Below are positions 45,838-57,637 of a stretch of 64,000 nucleotides of DNA, piece by piece. The stretch is from Chara braunii. Lineage: Eukaryota; Streptophyta; Charophyceae; Charales; Characeae. The notes under the pieces are model-generated. The model was not told the DNA's origin. It worked only from the letters and a program-made list of their open reading frames with translations, and ran no database searches. Numbering within the stretch: position 1 is the first letter of the stretch; every line of letters begins with the position of its first letter. The DNA lies in assembly GCA_003427395.1 (NCBI GenBank), contig BFEA01000121.1:1685934-1749933 (forward strand). Reading direction: 5' to 3'. The translations under genes were made by a program, and so were the position numbers.

Positions 45838-48200
45838 CTACTTGTGTTTCGACTTCCACTAGTGATGTGAGCTTCGTTTCCTCATGCTTTGACTAATTTT
45901 CCACCTTCATGTAAATCGCTACTTTGATTCTTGCCTCCAGTAACCTTGTGTATGTGTTTTGTTGTCTTTCTCTCCTTGTTTGGGTCAATCTTCCACTTGG
46001 GTGTAATTAGCTTCATGTGTTTTTGTTTCAACTAGTGTTTTGAGGTTTATTTTCTCATGCTTTGTCCATTTCTTCACTTCCATGCAAATCAATATTTTGG
46101 TTCTTGCCTCTACTAGCCTTGTATATGTGTTTTCAACTGTTTTGTCATCTTTCTCTTCTTATTTTGATCGATCTTCATTTGGTTGCAAATCACTATTTCA
46201 CTTCTTGCTTCCACTAGTGTTGTGAATTGCATTTCCTCATGATTTGACTATCTTTTCACTTCCATGTAACTCGATACTTTGATTTTTGCCTCCACTAACC
46301 CTGTGTATGTGTTTTGTCATCTTCCTCTCCTTATTTTGATCAATTTTTTACTGGCTGTAAATCGCTACGTGTGTTCTTGCTTCAACTAGTGTTTTGAGCT
46401 TCATTTCCTCGTGCTTTGTCTATACCCTAATTTTCAGACCACTTGCCATGCCATTTATATGAAAACCAAAGGGTCATTTTAATCAAACTTGCCACCAATT
46501 CGTAGAGTGGAGACCATACTAACTAACTGCAAAAAANNNNNNNNNNNNNNNNNNNNNNNNNNNNNNNNNNNNNNNNNNNNNNNNNNNNNNNNNNNAAGGC
46601 AAAAGTGCATTTTCATGAAATTTCGCCAACATCTCAATTTCAGAAATCTTGAGAAATTTCAGAAATCTTAACAGAGGAAATTCGAATTCTCCAAATGACA
46701 CAAAATTTGGCACACACCAACCTTGAACCAAAACAAGAACAGGCAAAAAAAAAAAAAACACAAAAAAAAACACAAAAAAAAACATAAAATTTGACCCCAA
46801 AACCCTGATTTCAGTTTTGGACTCGAGAGAAGGTTTGTAATTGCTACTTTGATTTTTGCCTCCACTAGCCTTGTGTATGTGTTTTGTCATTTTTATCTCC
46901 TTGTTTTGTTCAATCTTCTACTTGAGTGTAATTTGTTACTTGTGTTCTTACTTCCAGTAGTGATGTGAGCTTCATTTCCTCATGCTTTGCCTATTTTTCC
47001 ACCTCCATCTAAATCACTACTTTGATTTGTGCCTCTACTAGCCTTGTGCATGTGTTTTGTCATCTTTCTCTCCTTGTTTTGATCAATCTCCACTTGGTAG
47101 TATTTCGCTTCGAACTTGAGTGCTTCGAGTCATGTGCATGTGTTTTGTCAATTTTCCCTCATGATTTCCATCAATCTTCCATGTGGTAGTATTTCGCTTC
47201 ACTCTTGAGTGTTTCTTCTAGTCATGTGGATGTGTTTTGTCTGGTTCCTCTCATGGTTTCCATCAATTTTCCACTTGGTAGTATTTCGCTTCACTCTTGC
47301 GTGCTGCTTCCAGTCATGTGCATGTGCTTTGTCAAGTTTCTCTCAAGGTTTCCATCAATCTTCCACTTGGTAGTATTTCACTTCACTCTTGAGTGGTTCT
47401 TCTAGTCACGTGTGTGTGTCTTGTCGAGTTTCTCTCATGGTTTTGGTCAATCTTCCACTTCGTACTATCTCGATTCACACTTGGGTGCTTCCTCTAGTCA
47501 TGTGTAGATGTTTTGTCGAGTTTCTCTCATGGCTTTCGTCAATCTTCCACTTGGTAGTATCTCAGTTCACTCTTGAGTGCTTCATCTAGTCATGGGCATG
47601 TGCTAGGCATGTGCCTTCTCATTGTTGTGGCACTTCACCCCTCCCGTGTGCTCTATTGGAACGCCGCTACTCCCACCCTAGTGTAGTATGCTGGAACCCG
47701 TATCTCGCATGGGTCTAAGTTGTACTTTCCTACCCCTAGTGTTCTATTTGAACCCTATTAACCCTGCTTTAGTTTGACTAACTCAAATTGTGTTTCTCCT
47801 AATTTGAATAGGCCCTTGCCGAGTTTCTCTCATGGTTTCCATCAATCTTCCACCTGGTAGGATCTCGCTTCACACTTAGGTGCTTCCTCTAGTGTGCAGA
47901 TATTTTGTCGATTTTCTCTCATGGCTTTCGTCAATCTTCCACTTGGTACTATCTCACTTCACTCTCGAGTGCTTCATCTAGTCATGGGCATGTGTTAGGC
48001 ATGTGTCTTCTCATCGTTATGATACTTCACCCCTCCCATGTGCTCTATTCGAACGCCATTACTCCCACCCTAGTGTAGTATGCTGGAACCCGTATCTCGT
48101 ATGGGTCGAAGTTGTACTTTCCTACCCCTACTGTTCTATTTGAACCCTGTTAACCCTGCTCTAGTTTGACTAACTCAAACTATGTTTCGCCTAATTTGAG
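45838..48200. repeat. 92 bp-period array outside the giant element
   Basis: The units hold GTATGTGTTTTGTCATCTTT, ATCAATCTTCCACTTG and TCGCTACT; up to about 47050 they form 92+82 bp dimers. From 47100 a diverged form has TTTCCATCAA starting at 47165, 47257 and 47349, exactly 92 bp apart. A block from about 47590 to 47810 is duplicated at about 47985-48205. Ns fill 46537-46595. Confidence 0.8.
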
Positions 48201-49120
48201 TAGGCCCTTGCCATCTGAACGTTTCACATGATCTTCGTCGCCGTGACATACCGATCCTGCCTTCTTCCCCTAGACATAACGCATATGTGTTGTATTCGAG
48301 TTTCAAAATTTGAATTTTTCTTAGTAGAACCCATATGTGTCGTATTTGAAATTTAGGGTTATTCGGATAGAACACATATGCATTGTATTCGAATAAAACA
48401 CACTCTATGCATCGTATTCGTTTACTATGCATATGTGTTATGTTCAGGGGAAGAAGGTAGTTCGGGTGTTGGGGGAACCACTGGGGGAAAGGGTAGGTAG
48501 GTGTCGTTGCTGCTGCTACTAGAGGACTACTGCTGCTGCTGCTGGAACCGCTATTCGACCCTGGCCGAAGGCCGGTTTGAAATGATCGACTGTTCGGCGC
48601 AACCAAGGGGTCCCAAAACCAACCCCCGCCGAGCAGAGGGGATGGGGGCTGAAACTTGGCAGGCCGCATGTCCACGGAATAAGTAGATAATCTACAAAGT
48701 CCCCTGGCCATCTGAGTCCAATTTCTTGCAAAAACAGAAAATTGACTTCCATGAACTGTTCACTTAGAGCTACGGGTGAAGCCTGGAATGGGCAAGTAGG
48801 GGCATACGACAGCGGAATGAGGCCTAAATTTAGGAGGGTCGTCGTCAGGGTATGTACAGAGGGTCTGCAAAGTAACGGGATCAGTCGACGTTATTTGGGG
48901 CAACAAACAGAAATCGGAGTTTTTCGCTTCTCACCAATTACAAAAATTTGAAAAATCAAAATTCTGCAAGTCTGAGTTTTCTGCAAATCTGAGTTTTCTG
49001 CAGATCTGAGCTTTTTTCAAATATGAGTTTTCTGCAAAATCATAGTTTTTTGTGAATCCGAGCTTTGGACGACGCAAGAGAGGCTGGAACGGTACTTAGA
49101 AGTAGGAAGATGCCTGGAGC
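48201..49120. repeat. Short degenerate repeats (CATATGTG and TCTGAGTTTTCTGC words)
   Basis: CATATGTGTTGTATTCGA-like words recur from 48277 to 48450. From 48966 to about 49065 a 17-18 bp unit, TCTGAGTTTTCTGCAAA, is repeated about five times. No gene is seen. Confidence 0.55.
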
Positions 49121-49129
49121 CAACCACCG

Positions 49130-49880
49130 TGCACCATCTTCCTCCTCCACCTCCATCACCCATCCACCATAGCCAACCACTGTGCACCTTCATCCTCCTC
49201 CACCTCCACCACCTATCCACCATAGCCAACCACCTTGCACCTTCTTTTCTCCTACCTCCATCACCCATCCACCGTAGCCAACCACCTTCTTCCTCCTCCA
49301 CCTCCATCACCCATTTACCATAGCCAACCACCTTGCACCTTCTTCCTTGTCCACCTCCATCACCCATCCGCCATAGCCAACCACCTTGCACCTTCTTCCT
49401 CCTCCACCTCCATCACCCATCCACCATAGCCAACCACCTTGCACCTTCTTCTTCCTCCACCTCCATCACCCATCCACCATAGCCAACCACCTTGCACCTT
49501 CTTCTTCCTCGACCTCCATCACNCCACCTTGCACCTTCTTCTTCCTCGACCTCCATCACCCATCCACCAAAGCCAACCACCTTGCACCTTCTTCTTCCTC
49601 CACCTCGAACACCCATTCACCATAGCCAGCCACCTTGCACCTTCTTCTTCCTCGACCTCCATCACCCATCCACCAAAGCCAACCACCTTGCACCTTCTTC
49701 TTCCTCCACCTCGTACTCCCATCCACCATAGCCAGCCACCTTGCACCTTCTTCTTCCTTCGCCTCCATCACCCATCCACCATAGCCAACCACCTTGCACT
49801 TTTTCTTCCTCCACCTCCATCTCTCATCCACCGTAGCCAATAACCTTACACCTTCTCTCTCCTCCATCTCTACCACCAGG
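49130..49880. repeat. 54 bp minisatellite (18 codons), about 14 copies
   Basis: The unit combines CATCACCCATCCACCATAGC and CAACCACCTTGCACCTTCTT. Copies step by 54 bp (for example 49437 to 49491). The period is divisible by three, so long Pro/His/Ser frames (plus) and Gly/Trp/Glu frames (minus) appear in several phases. A single N at 49523 separates duplicated sequence. Confidence 0.9.
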
Positions 49881-50017
49881 CCGCCACCATGCGTACAAAG
49901 TATAAGACTACATAATGTAAAGGTGGCCCTTAAGTAAAATGAGAGGATGAGTAGGAAAGGGGGTTTTTATTAGTCATGGAGGCCTCTCTCTTCCTCTATT
50001 TCTCTCTAGTTGTCGAA

Positions 50018-50019
<2 letters not shown>

Positions 50020-50074
<55 letters not shown>

Positions 50075-50133
50075 TCTCTCTCTCTCTCTCTCTCCCTCTC
50101 CCTCTCTCTCTTTCTCTCTCTCTCTTCCTCTCC

Positions 50134-50164
<31 letters not shown>

Positions 50165-50165
50165 A
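50020..50165. repeat. (CT)n microsatellite
   Basis: CT dinucleotides with occasional TTC and CCCT interruptions. On the opposite strand it corresponds in place to the purine tract at 1903-2072 of the giant LTR. Confidence 0.9.
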
Positions 50166-50169
50166 TCCA

Positions 50170-51442
50170 CAAACTCTCTTCATTCACCTCCAAGTCTAAG
50201 TTAAACCCCTCATTCCTTCTTCATCTCGGCATGAGACTAACCCATCCCCACTCACTTGTCACATTGCCAGGGAACGAACAGTGAAAGAACTTTGATCTCA
50301 CTTGGTGGAGAAAGAGGGCAAGGGGCGAGTTGGCGGTACCTTGCATCACCGAAAGGAAAAGGGTTTCAGGGTTCAAAGGACTTGAGAATTGAAGAGACTT
50401 GCGGATTGAAGGGGCCTGGGGTTTGAAAAAAGTTGCTCGTTAAGAGAAGGTTAGTTGAATCGACCAACACCCTGAATGCATGACTGAAAGAAGAAGGTGG
50501 TTGAGACACAGGAAAGACAATGGATACAGAAAAAGAACCAAAGGATGAAGAAAGCAGACATGTAGGAGGGATTGTGTGTTGACCCGAAAATGGGGGTTGT
50601 GCGTGTTTCTATACTGCATTGAGTGTGCATGTGAGTAGCTATATAAGAGCCTTGAGCGAGACGGTGCCCAACGAGGCCGGGTGCCGAAATGAGAAGGAGC
50701 GAGAATGGGTTGTGAATGCAACCCTCGCCCACGATTGAGCCTTTGTTGTATGCTGCTCCACTTTTGAAAGAAAAGGAAAAAAACTGAATGATTGAATGTT
50801 GGCAAGGATGTTGGATGGATGATACGACCATAGGGTCCCATGAGTATGTGGGTGGGCCCCCGAAAAGACTAAGGGGCGTATAGAGAAGCATTAGAACAAA
50901 ATATGCGGATGATTGACTAGCGCAAAGTGTGTAGGATGTAAGCACTTAGATGGGCGAGAGGTCGGGAACAGAGGGGCGCCCTAGCAAGGTGGTAAGGGCC
51001 ACACGACTTAGTCAGCAGGCCCAAGCTGAGGGGCGAGTTCCCTGTCTCGTCGATGCCGCTAGACTTTACACCTAGGAAATGGATGTGCGGTCCAAGGAGG
51101 ACGCTTGGCCTACGCATTGAAGAAAGACAAACTCTCAAAGAAGCCCTTGGACTACTCGAGTATTGGAAGGAGCAATTGCCTGCAAACACAATACAGTACC
51201 GAGAATGGACGCTTGTTGAGGATCAGTGAGACTACCCACGCAACGGGAGGGATGAGCTACATCCCGAATGTCAGAGCTCTCTCCCTCGTTGGCCCACCCC
51301 CATCCATCTCATAGCACTAGGTGGGGGTGACTCTGTGAGGAACGCTCTGCTTCCTGGCTATGTGTGTGGGCGGGGCTGAGCCAATTGGGACTTGCTGAAG
51401 GGTCGACTCAGGCTTGAAAGTCTAACAGGGTGAGGCCCTACA
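50170..51442 (+). mobile_element. End of a related LTR in opposite orientation
   Basis: Read on the minus strand from 51442 downward it follows LTR A from 801 for at least 900 bp at roughly 75% identity by eye: GGCCCTACA end, GGTCACCCCCACCT, GGGATGTAGCTCA, GGCAATTGCTCCTTCCAATA, TAGTCCAAGGG, CCTTAGTCTTTTCGGGG, GGGTCAACACA. Its terminal CA is at 51441-51442 and it interrupts a gag reading frame there. The CT tract and probably the 92 bp arrays at 45.7-48.2 kb belong to the same LTR. Its other end was not found, and no internal coding region is present. Confidence 0.7.
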
Positions 51443-52080
51443 CCGTGCTTAATAGCATAGTGAATAAGTTCGTTCAAGGTATGGTTGATCGGGCTACATT
51501 TCTTATGAAGTTTCTTCCGTAACCGTGAGTCAGTAAGCCCGCGGATGCAGTCCACTCTCACCATCTTCTCATCAACCTCGGACTGCTCCGCCAGGTAGGT
51601 AAACCTTTCCACATACCCGTTCGACGTCTCACTTGGCTGCTGCGTATATTCCTTCATGAGGCACAAACATTGTCCGGGGCCTACAAGCAAAACGTTCAAG
51701 AAAGTCAGTTTGAAAACTTCACCTGTTGGTGTAAAGTTATGCCCATACCACTCAAATGTCGTACCCGCTAGTCGCCTCAGGATGCACTCCCTCAGAACTG
51801 GTCAGACCATCCTTGTGCCTTTAAGGCGGCCAGCCAGGTACGGGGGTCAGTCTCATATTCCGCAAAGATGGGAACTTCGGAAGGTGGAGGGACAAGGTGC
51901 AGGGGGTTCTGGACTAGGCCCATGTGGTTGTCCGCCCCCCATTCTGGTTGACCCTCGACCATAGCTTGGGGTCGAGCTCGAGGTCTGCCGTGAGCAGGGT
52001 TCCAATTATCGTTGGCAGATCAGCGGTGTCGAGGTGCCAGCCTCCCAAAACAAAGGTTTTTCCATGAAACTCGGAGCTGA
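51443..52080 (-). pseudogene. gag: Older Ty3-like element (E0): N-terminal gag
   Basis: Minus-strand coding remnants begin with an ATG about 30 bp after the primer site and contain LAGTTFEWYGHNF and then CLMKEYTQQP, YVERFTYLAEQSEVDEKM, VDCIRGLTDSRLRKKLHKK and HTLNELIHYAIKH. These are the order and wording of the plant retrotransposon Gag (capsid) domain. Several stops lie before residue 100. The frame breaks at 51443, where the plus-strand LTR begins; a compatible continuation (acidic linker and zinc knuckle) is at 42.6-41.8 kb. Confidence 0.7.
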
Positions 52081-52089
52081 AACGAACTA

Positions 52090-52101
52090 GCTCTGATACC
52101 A
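52090..52101 (-). promoter_or_regulatory. Primer-binding site for initiator tRNA-Met
   Basis: The minus strand reads TGGTATCAGAGC, the exact complement of the last 12 bases of plant initiator tRNA-Met. It lies directly upstream of the gag remnant, so the 5' LTR of this element should begin at about 52102 and extend to the right. A clean CA end is not visible next to it. Confidence 0.8.
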
Positions 52102-53469
52102 ATCCACACCCCGTGCAGCGTCCCACACCCGTGGGACACCGATCAAAGTAATTGGGGTGTGGTCGAGGATTTTGGGTGGGGACTGAATTGCTGGGGCGAA
52201 ATTGGGGTTCTCGCCTTAGTCCCGAGGGTTGCTTCAAAAATTTTGGCCGGTCGGGAGGACCGCAAAATTCCAAAAATTAGATAAGAGTTGAAGGGCAGGG
52301 CATGGAAAAAATTCCGCCCGTCGGCTTAAGGACACAAACACAACTTACTTGACACCGGCCATAACCGAAAAGTACAACACAGAGAGGAAATAACGAATCT
52401 ATCGCATTTCTTTAGTTAGGTTCTTGCCACCTTTTTCGTGGGGGCCAAGGAGACAAGGGATGCCCTAGGCATCCGAGTCGGGTCTGCGAAGTCCATCCGA
52501 TCGGCTAAAAGTCTCTTCATCCGATGGAGAAGGGAGCAGGGCTACCCAGGTCTGGAAGTTTGCTGGAAGAGCTCCTGCGTTGCGGGAGAGCTTTGGGAAT
52601 CGGGAGGACCCTTTGTAGCCCAGCACCATCCTTCCCCAAGAACAAGAGTTCCCGACCCAACACCAGTGGCAGTTTAAGCTGAGGCCTCCACCTGGCGTGG
52701 GTCGTTGGCCAGGGAAGCACCATCAAGTCGGTATAAGGCAAAATCAGCGATGGGGAAGAAAACCAATCAATCAGAACAAACCCTGTTCCCCCTATATGAC
52801 ACACTTTAGGTGGGTTATAAAAGTGAACCCAATCGGTCCGCAACAGCGCCCTCCATACATCCTCGTCGCAGTAGAGACCATCCTCGTATGCGACCGGGAA
52901 AGGAGAAAGGTCGCTATGGCGAATTGATGTGAGGTTCGAGCACGAGTAGTTACCCACGCTCACGCTCAGAGTAGCAAACCTTGATTCAATGCGAGTATCA
53001 ACTCACCCTACACTGCCCACTCCCACCTATCAAAAGGCAAGCAGTCACGCACGATGTCATCGACCAAAATTGTCACCTTATGAAAACGGTCGTGGCCGGG
53101 AGGCAGAGAGATCAGGCGGATCGACTAAGTCCTCATACCCGATGTCCCTGGTCGCTTGGCCCGCCTTTGTGAATTGAGAAATTGACATGTGGTGCTTGCA
53201 CAAGGGAGCAAAGAAGAAAAAGGTTGGCCGCGATCTTACACGCACATGAGGCGCGGGGATCGGCAGTCAGTCAGGGAACAAAGATCCTCAACACAGAGGC
53301 ATGCAAGCAAACGTCCAAGACCCAATGAACCCAGGGACCGCACCCATATGCATAACGACATCAAAGTCTATCATCCAATCTTTCCACATCCATACATCCA
53401 CATAACTTCCAACTCTAAAGCATTCATCATCCATTGACATTCACACCCAACGCCATGCACGCGATTGAG
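52102..53469. other. Probable 5' LTR and flank of the older element
   Basis: No gene is supported. By position after the primer site this should be LTR, but without a second copy in the window the far border cannot be set. Confidence 0.35.
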
Positions 53470-53611
53470 TATCCACACTTAGTCTGAGACACACACAACA
53501 CTTGGACAAAGCAGCGATGGAGAAGAAGCGAGTCCCTCGCTATCCACACTTAGTCTGAGACACACACAACACTTGGACAAAGCAGCGATGGAGAAGAAGC
53601 GAGTCCCTCGC
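53470..53611. repeat. 71 bp perfect tandem duplication
   Basis: TATCCACACTTAGTCTGAGA through GAGTCCCTCGC is present twice, at 53470-53540 and 53541-53611, with no difference that I can see. It is a recent duplication or an assembly effect. Confidence 0.92.
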
Positions 53612-54961
53612 TATTCAAAAATTACAATAGTGATGGAACTCTACGTACACAGCCATCAACCAAACCAAACGCCGGCCAACCATAGCCACAAGGCCTTGCC
53701 GCTGGCTGCGTTCTCGTCCCCACCACTGCTCAATCCCTCCGGCTCCCTTACCCCCGAGTCTACCGCTAATTCCACCCCACGTCATCACTCCACCCGTTCT
53801 TTGAGCACGTCGAGCCTGTTTGTCGCCACGGTCTTCACGCATAGCTCGCACAACATTGTAGTTGAGATCAAAGAGGATGAAAGGGAGGGGATGCACAAAT
53901 TTCTAGCGTGGAAGGCGGCGGGCCACCAACATGTAATTCGGGCGGCGAGGGTTCTAGATGACCAAGAAGGTTCTGCAAGATCAAGTGAGGCGGGACAATC
54001 GAAAATTTTGTGCACCTAGGGTGGTCATTCGATCCGCGCCCATAAGTTTACTCTTGTGGCTTGATCAGACCAACCCAAGTGACGACCAATCAACCGCGCC
54101 AAATGATCAAGTAAGGAATCAGACAAAGGGTTTGGAGGGAGATGAAGGGGTGCACAAAGACGAAGGACAACAAGAAAGGAAGTTGGCATGCGCGCGCAAA
54201 GCGGGGAGTGAGCTTGCGTGGCATTCAAGAATTCAAAAATGGTTCCGCGCGCACTGATGGAAAGAAAAATCGAAAAATGTCGTCAACCGAAGCTTGTAAC
54301 CGTTTCTTTGAAATTCCCGCGTTGTCGCTAATTGGCCGCACGAGTGTAACAGGCGAGAGGCAGAGAAGAGAGAGAGAAGGAGGAAGGAGAGGAGAGGAAG
54401 AGAGTGAGAGCACACACACACACTCACTCACTCGACATGACTGACAGACTCGACGGACACAAACAAAGTAGCGGAGTCTCAAAGTCGAAGTCTTCAATTC
54501 TCGACGCCAGAGGGACAATTCACACAAAGCAAACACAGTAGTTGAAAACTGGTTGCCCGTACTGGGCTTGAGTCTTGTCTTAAGTTCCGGACTCAAGTTC
54601 AGTCCCGAGGGCGGAAGTGCAATTGGCCTCAGAGCTGAACTGAAAATCAAATGTCTTAGTCTGGGAGCCAGAATGCCGGATGGCGCCAAGTGTTGAAATC
54701 CGAAAGTGCCAAAGGAGGAGTTTGAGAACGGGCGCCAACTGCAGAGGGCGCCAACAGTCAGAAACCGGAGAGCAGAAACCCGAAAATAAAATAGCAGCCT
54801 GGTGGGTGGTAACCCACGGACCAGGGATCGAGCCCCGCCTGAGTTCGTAACTCTATCCCCTCCCTTTGGAAGGCAACGTCCCGACTGGCAAAGACCTAAT
54901 GAAAAACTGTGAAGGATGGGACGAGGCCGATCACTGGTCAGAAAAAGAAGGGGAGTAATAC
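53612..54961. other. Unassigned stretch with an initiator-tRNA-Met-like fragment
   Basis: No coding frame is convincing. At 54800-54838, GGTGGGTGGTAACCCAC followed by AGGGATCGAGCC resembles the anticodon stem and T arm of initiator tRNA-Met (three G:C pairs; GGATCGA). The acceptor and D arms are not recognisable. It could be a SINE head or a tRNA pseudogene. Confidence 0.3.
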
Positions 54962-55290
54962 AAGTAGCAGGGTAATCTTACTGCTGTTCTACATGGGTGA
55001 AGGTATCAATATTCATGTGACAGGGTAATTGAGGTTCGACAAGGTTGAAGTAACAGGTAACAGGGCAATATTATTGAGGTTCTACAGGGATGAGGGTAGC
55101 AATGTTCAAGTAACAGGGTAATCCTATTGAGGGTCTACAAGGGTGAGGGTAGCAATGTTCAAGTAACAGGGTAATCCTGTTGAGGTTCTACCAGTAACAG
55201 GGCGGTCCTATTGATGATCTACAAAGATGAGGGGAGCAATGTTTAAGTAACAGGGTAATCCTATTGAGGTTCTACAAGGTTATAGGTTGT
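54962..55290. repeat. About 53 bp degenerate tandem repeat, seven copies
   Basis: ACAGGGTAATCCTATTGAGG followed by TTCTACAAGG and AGCAATGTTCAAGTA recurs from 54970 to 55285. Steps are 49-54 bp, with two shortened units. Confidence 0.85.
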
Positions 55291-55947
55291 CAGGTTTGAG
55301 AAAAATAAAAATAAAAATTGTTTGTTCAATGCTCAAGGGCTGGGGTGTCTGAGGGATCTGGGAAAAAAAAGTCTGTAACAAAGTGTCAAGAAGCAAAAAT
55401 GTCTTGAGAAAGGTCTTCGGAGATCCAGGATAGGTGAGAGAACCGGTCTTTAGCGGCTGCAACACGTAGTTGTCGAATGTCCAAATTGCAGGAAAGCGAA
55501 GTAGGAGTCCAAGTGTCCAAAGTCCAAGTGTTGGAGTGCGTCCGGTTCATGAACTACAAGGAGATATGATCTGGTAGCAAGGAAATCGCAGATTGATGCG
55601 AAGGTCCAGATCACATGTCGCTGCTCCAGTAAGTCCGCGAGTCTAGATGCCGACCAAGGAAACAGCATGGTGGCCAAACCAGCTGCATTATCTCCATGAT
55701 CATGAGGCAGCATGCCATTGTCCTCGTGCACTTGCCATTAGATCCTTTATCGTCGGCGTCACGCAGGTCGACAACCATTGGTTAAGAGAGACTGAGAGTG
55801 TGGTAGAGGACAAATGGGAAGGACTAGGCTGAGGCAAGGGCGGATCAGACATCGAGAGATCAAGATCAAGGGTAGGGGTTAGTCTGAGTTCAGGGGTGGT
55901 GTGTGTAGACTAGGTATGTACATGTCGAGGCATAGGTAAGGAGATAG
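55291..55947. other. Unassigned stretch downstream of the decayed chromovirus
   Basis: No supported gene. It may contain the 3' LTR of the element at 55948-60841, but I cannot see a matching copy. Confidence 0.35.
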
Positions 55948-56469
55948 CTATGATACAGGGTGGGTACGATCATAGGTACGGACAAGTTTCATGGTGTTCT
56001 TTAGATTTGCAAAGGGTTTCCATGTTGGTTCTTCGGCTGGGTATCCAATTCATTTTACTTTGTATTATGTGATAGGCTCGGGGTGGTTGGATACTTGAGT
56101 TGTTCTACGGCCGATGATTGATTCCACAGAGAATTCAAGACTGGTGGGAACATGATAGATGTTGGACGAGGATGAGGGCAGTCAGAGAACCAAGGAGGTG
56201 ATTTGTGGAATTCTTTCCAAGTGTTCAACATGGAAGACTGAATGGACACGGTTCATGTCAGGAGGGAGTTGGAGCTCATAGTTTACAGTGGAGGTTTGTT
56301 CAATGATGGGGGATAGATCGAGCCACTTGTTCGAGAGTTCCTTGGACAAGCCTTGTTCGGGATCAAAGCGTGTGGCAGAGAGCCAGACTTTGTCCCCAAC
56401 ATGGAAAGTGACGTCACAACGATGTTTGTTTGTTTGCTTGACTTGTTGTTCCTGAGTTCGTTGAATAGA
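55948..56469 (-). pseudogene. Integrase C-terminus and decayed chromodomain
   Basis: After a TAA at 56470-56472 the same frame continues: VTFHVGDKVWLSATRF (GPY/F-type region), LSNKWLDLSPIIEQ, then HSVFHVEHLERI. After a TGA come a chromodomain-like EFSVESIIGRR and IGYPAEEPTWKPFANLKNT. Within the chromodomain one codon is TAA and the conserved Trp of the KW motif is TGA. Chromodomains target integration to histone-marked chromatin in this clade; this one cannot be made. Confidence 0.65.
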
Positions 56470-56472
56470 TTA

Positions 56473-57637
56473 TGTGGCTTCTCTTAGGATGCGGTTCATT
56501 GTTGCAACCCATTCATTGAGAGAGGGGAAGGGAGCAAATGGGTTGAGCTGCGAGGAGAGCAAGAAGTCTGAGGGCAAGCGAGGATGGTAGCCAAGGTCAA
56601 GGTAGAAAGGAGACATGCCAGTGGAGGGGCAGACAACGTTGTTGTAGGCGATCTCGACGGCGGAGAGGAGCTGGTCCCAGTCGTGCTGATGAGGATGACA
56701 ATACTTCCAGAGGATGCGTTGGAGAGTATCGTTCATCTTCTCTGTTTGGCGATCGGTCTGGGGTGGAAGGCGGTGTTGTATTTTAGGGTGGTCCCGTATT
56801 CCTTGAAGAGATTTCTCCATACCTGTTGATGATGTTTTCTGGGAGACCATGATGACGGGTGACGTGGTCGAAGAAGAGTTTGGCGACGTCCTTGGCTTGG
56901 CAGGTGGTGGTGCAAGGGATGGAATGGGTGTGCTTGGTAAGGCAACAGACAACAACATAGATGCAATCGTGACCATGGTCGATCATGGGGAGACCACAAA
57001 CGAAGTCCGTGGAGACAGATTGCCAGCAGTGGGTGGGTATGGGGAGAGACTGGAGTTTGCCAACCTTGGCTTGGTTGGAAGTATTGACGGCTTGGCAAGT
57101 AGGGCAAGAACGGATGTAGGCTTTGACGTCGGCAAGGAGCGAGGGCCAGTAGAGGTAACGGGAGATATGGTCAAAGGTTTTCTGGAAACCGAGGTGTCCG
57201 ACAGTCTTGGTGTTGTGGTGCTCCGCCAAGAATTGTGTACAGATACCACAGACGGAATGGACGCAAAGGCTGCGGGTTTCTTTGGTGTCAATGTAGAGGA
57301 GATGGTCGAGGAGGTAGTAGTCAGGGACAATGTCAAGGTTGCGGAGTTTGGTGTAGGTAGAGGCGAAGTCAGGGCAGGAAGTGTAGCCATGGGGGAAACG
57401 ATATCGAAGAGATTGGGGCAGGTTGATATGAGTCATGGTCGTGAAAACTTTCTCGGGGGGCTTGTGATCGGGTCGGCGAGAGAGGGCATCGACAACATGA
57501 TTGGTCTTGTCGGGAGTATGGCAAATGGTGAAGGTAAACTGAGCAAGAAAGTCTAGCCAGCAGGCCCGACAGGGGGTGATATCCTTTTTGGTGAGGATAG
57601 TGGAGATGACAATATTGTCGGTGCGAATGGTAAAGTA
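56473..57637 (-). pseudogene. pol: Integrase of the decayed chromovirus
   Basis: The N-terminal zinc finger is recognisable (HHNTKTVGHLGF ... CPTCQ), then D1 in VSTDFVCGLP, then the core up to HHGLPENIIN. There a lesion replaces the usual SDRDPRF and shifts the frame near 56.8 kb. The other frame (to 56470) continues with QTDRQTEKMNDTL, including the catalytic Glu, and with the downstream AEIAYN-like and DLGYHPRLP segments. So the region of the second catalytic Asp is destroyed. Confidence 0.8.

Noticed and set aside
49130-49880. Proline/histidine-rich (extensin-like) or Gly/Trp-rich protein genes
   Set aside because: Frames are open in several phases and on both strands because the minisatellite period is 54 bp. 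No start context, signal peptide or flanking exon is seen.
56849-57556. 235-codon plus-strand frame
   Set aside because: Exactly antisense to the integrase of the chromovirus; a codon-bias shadow.
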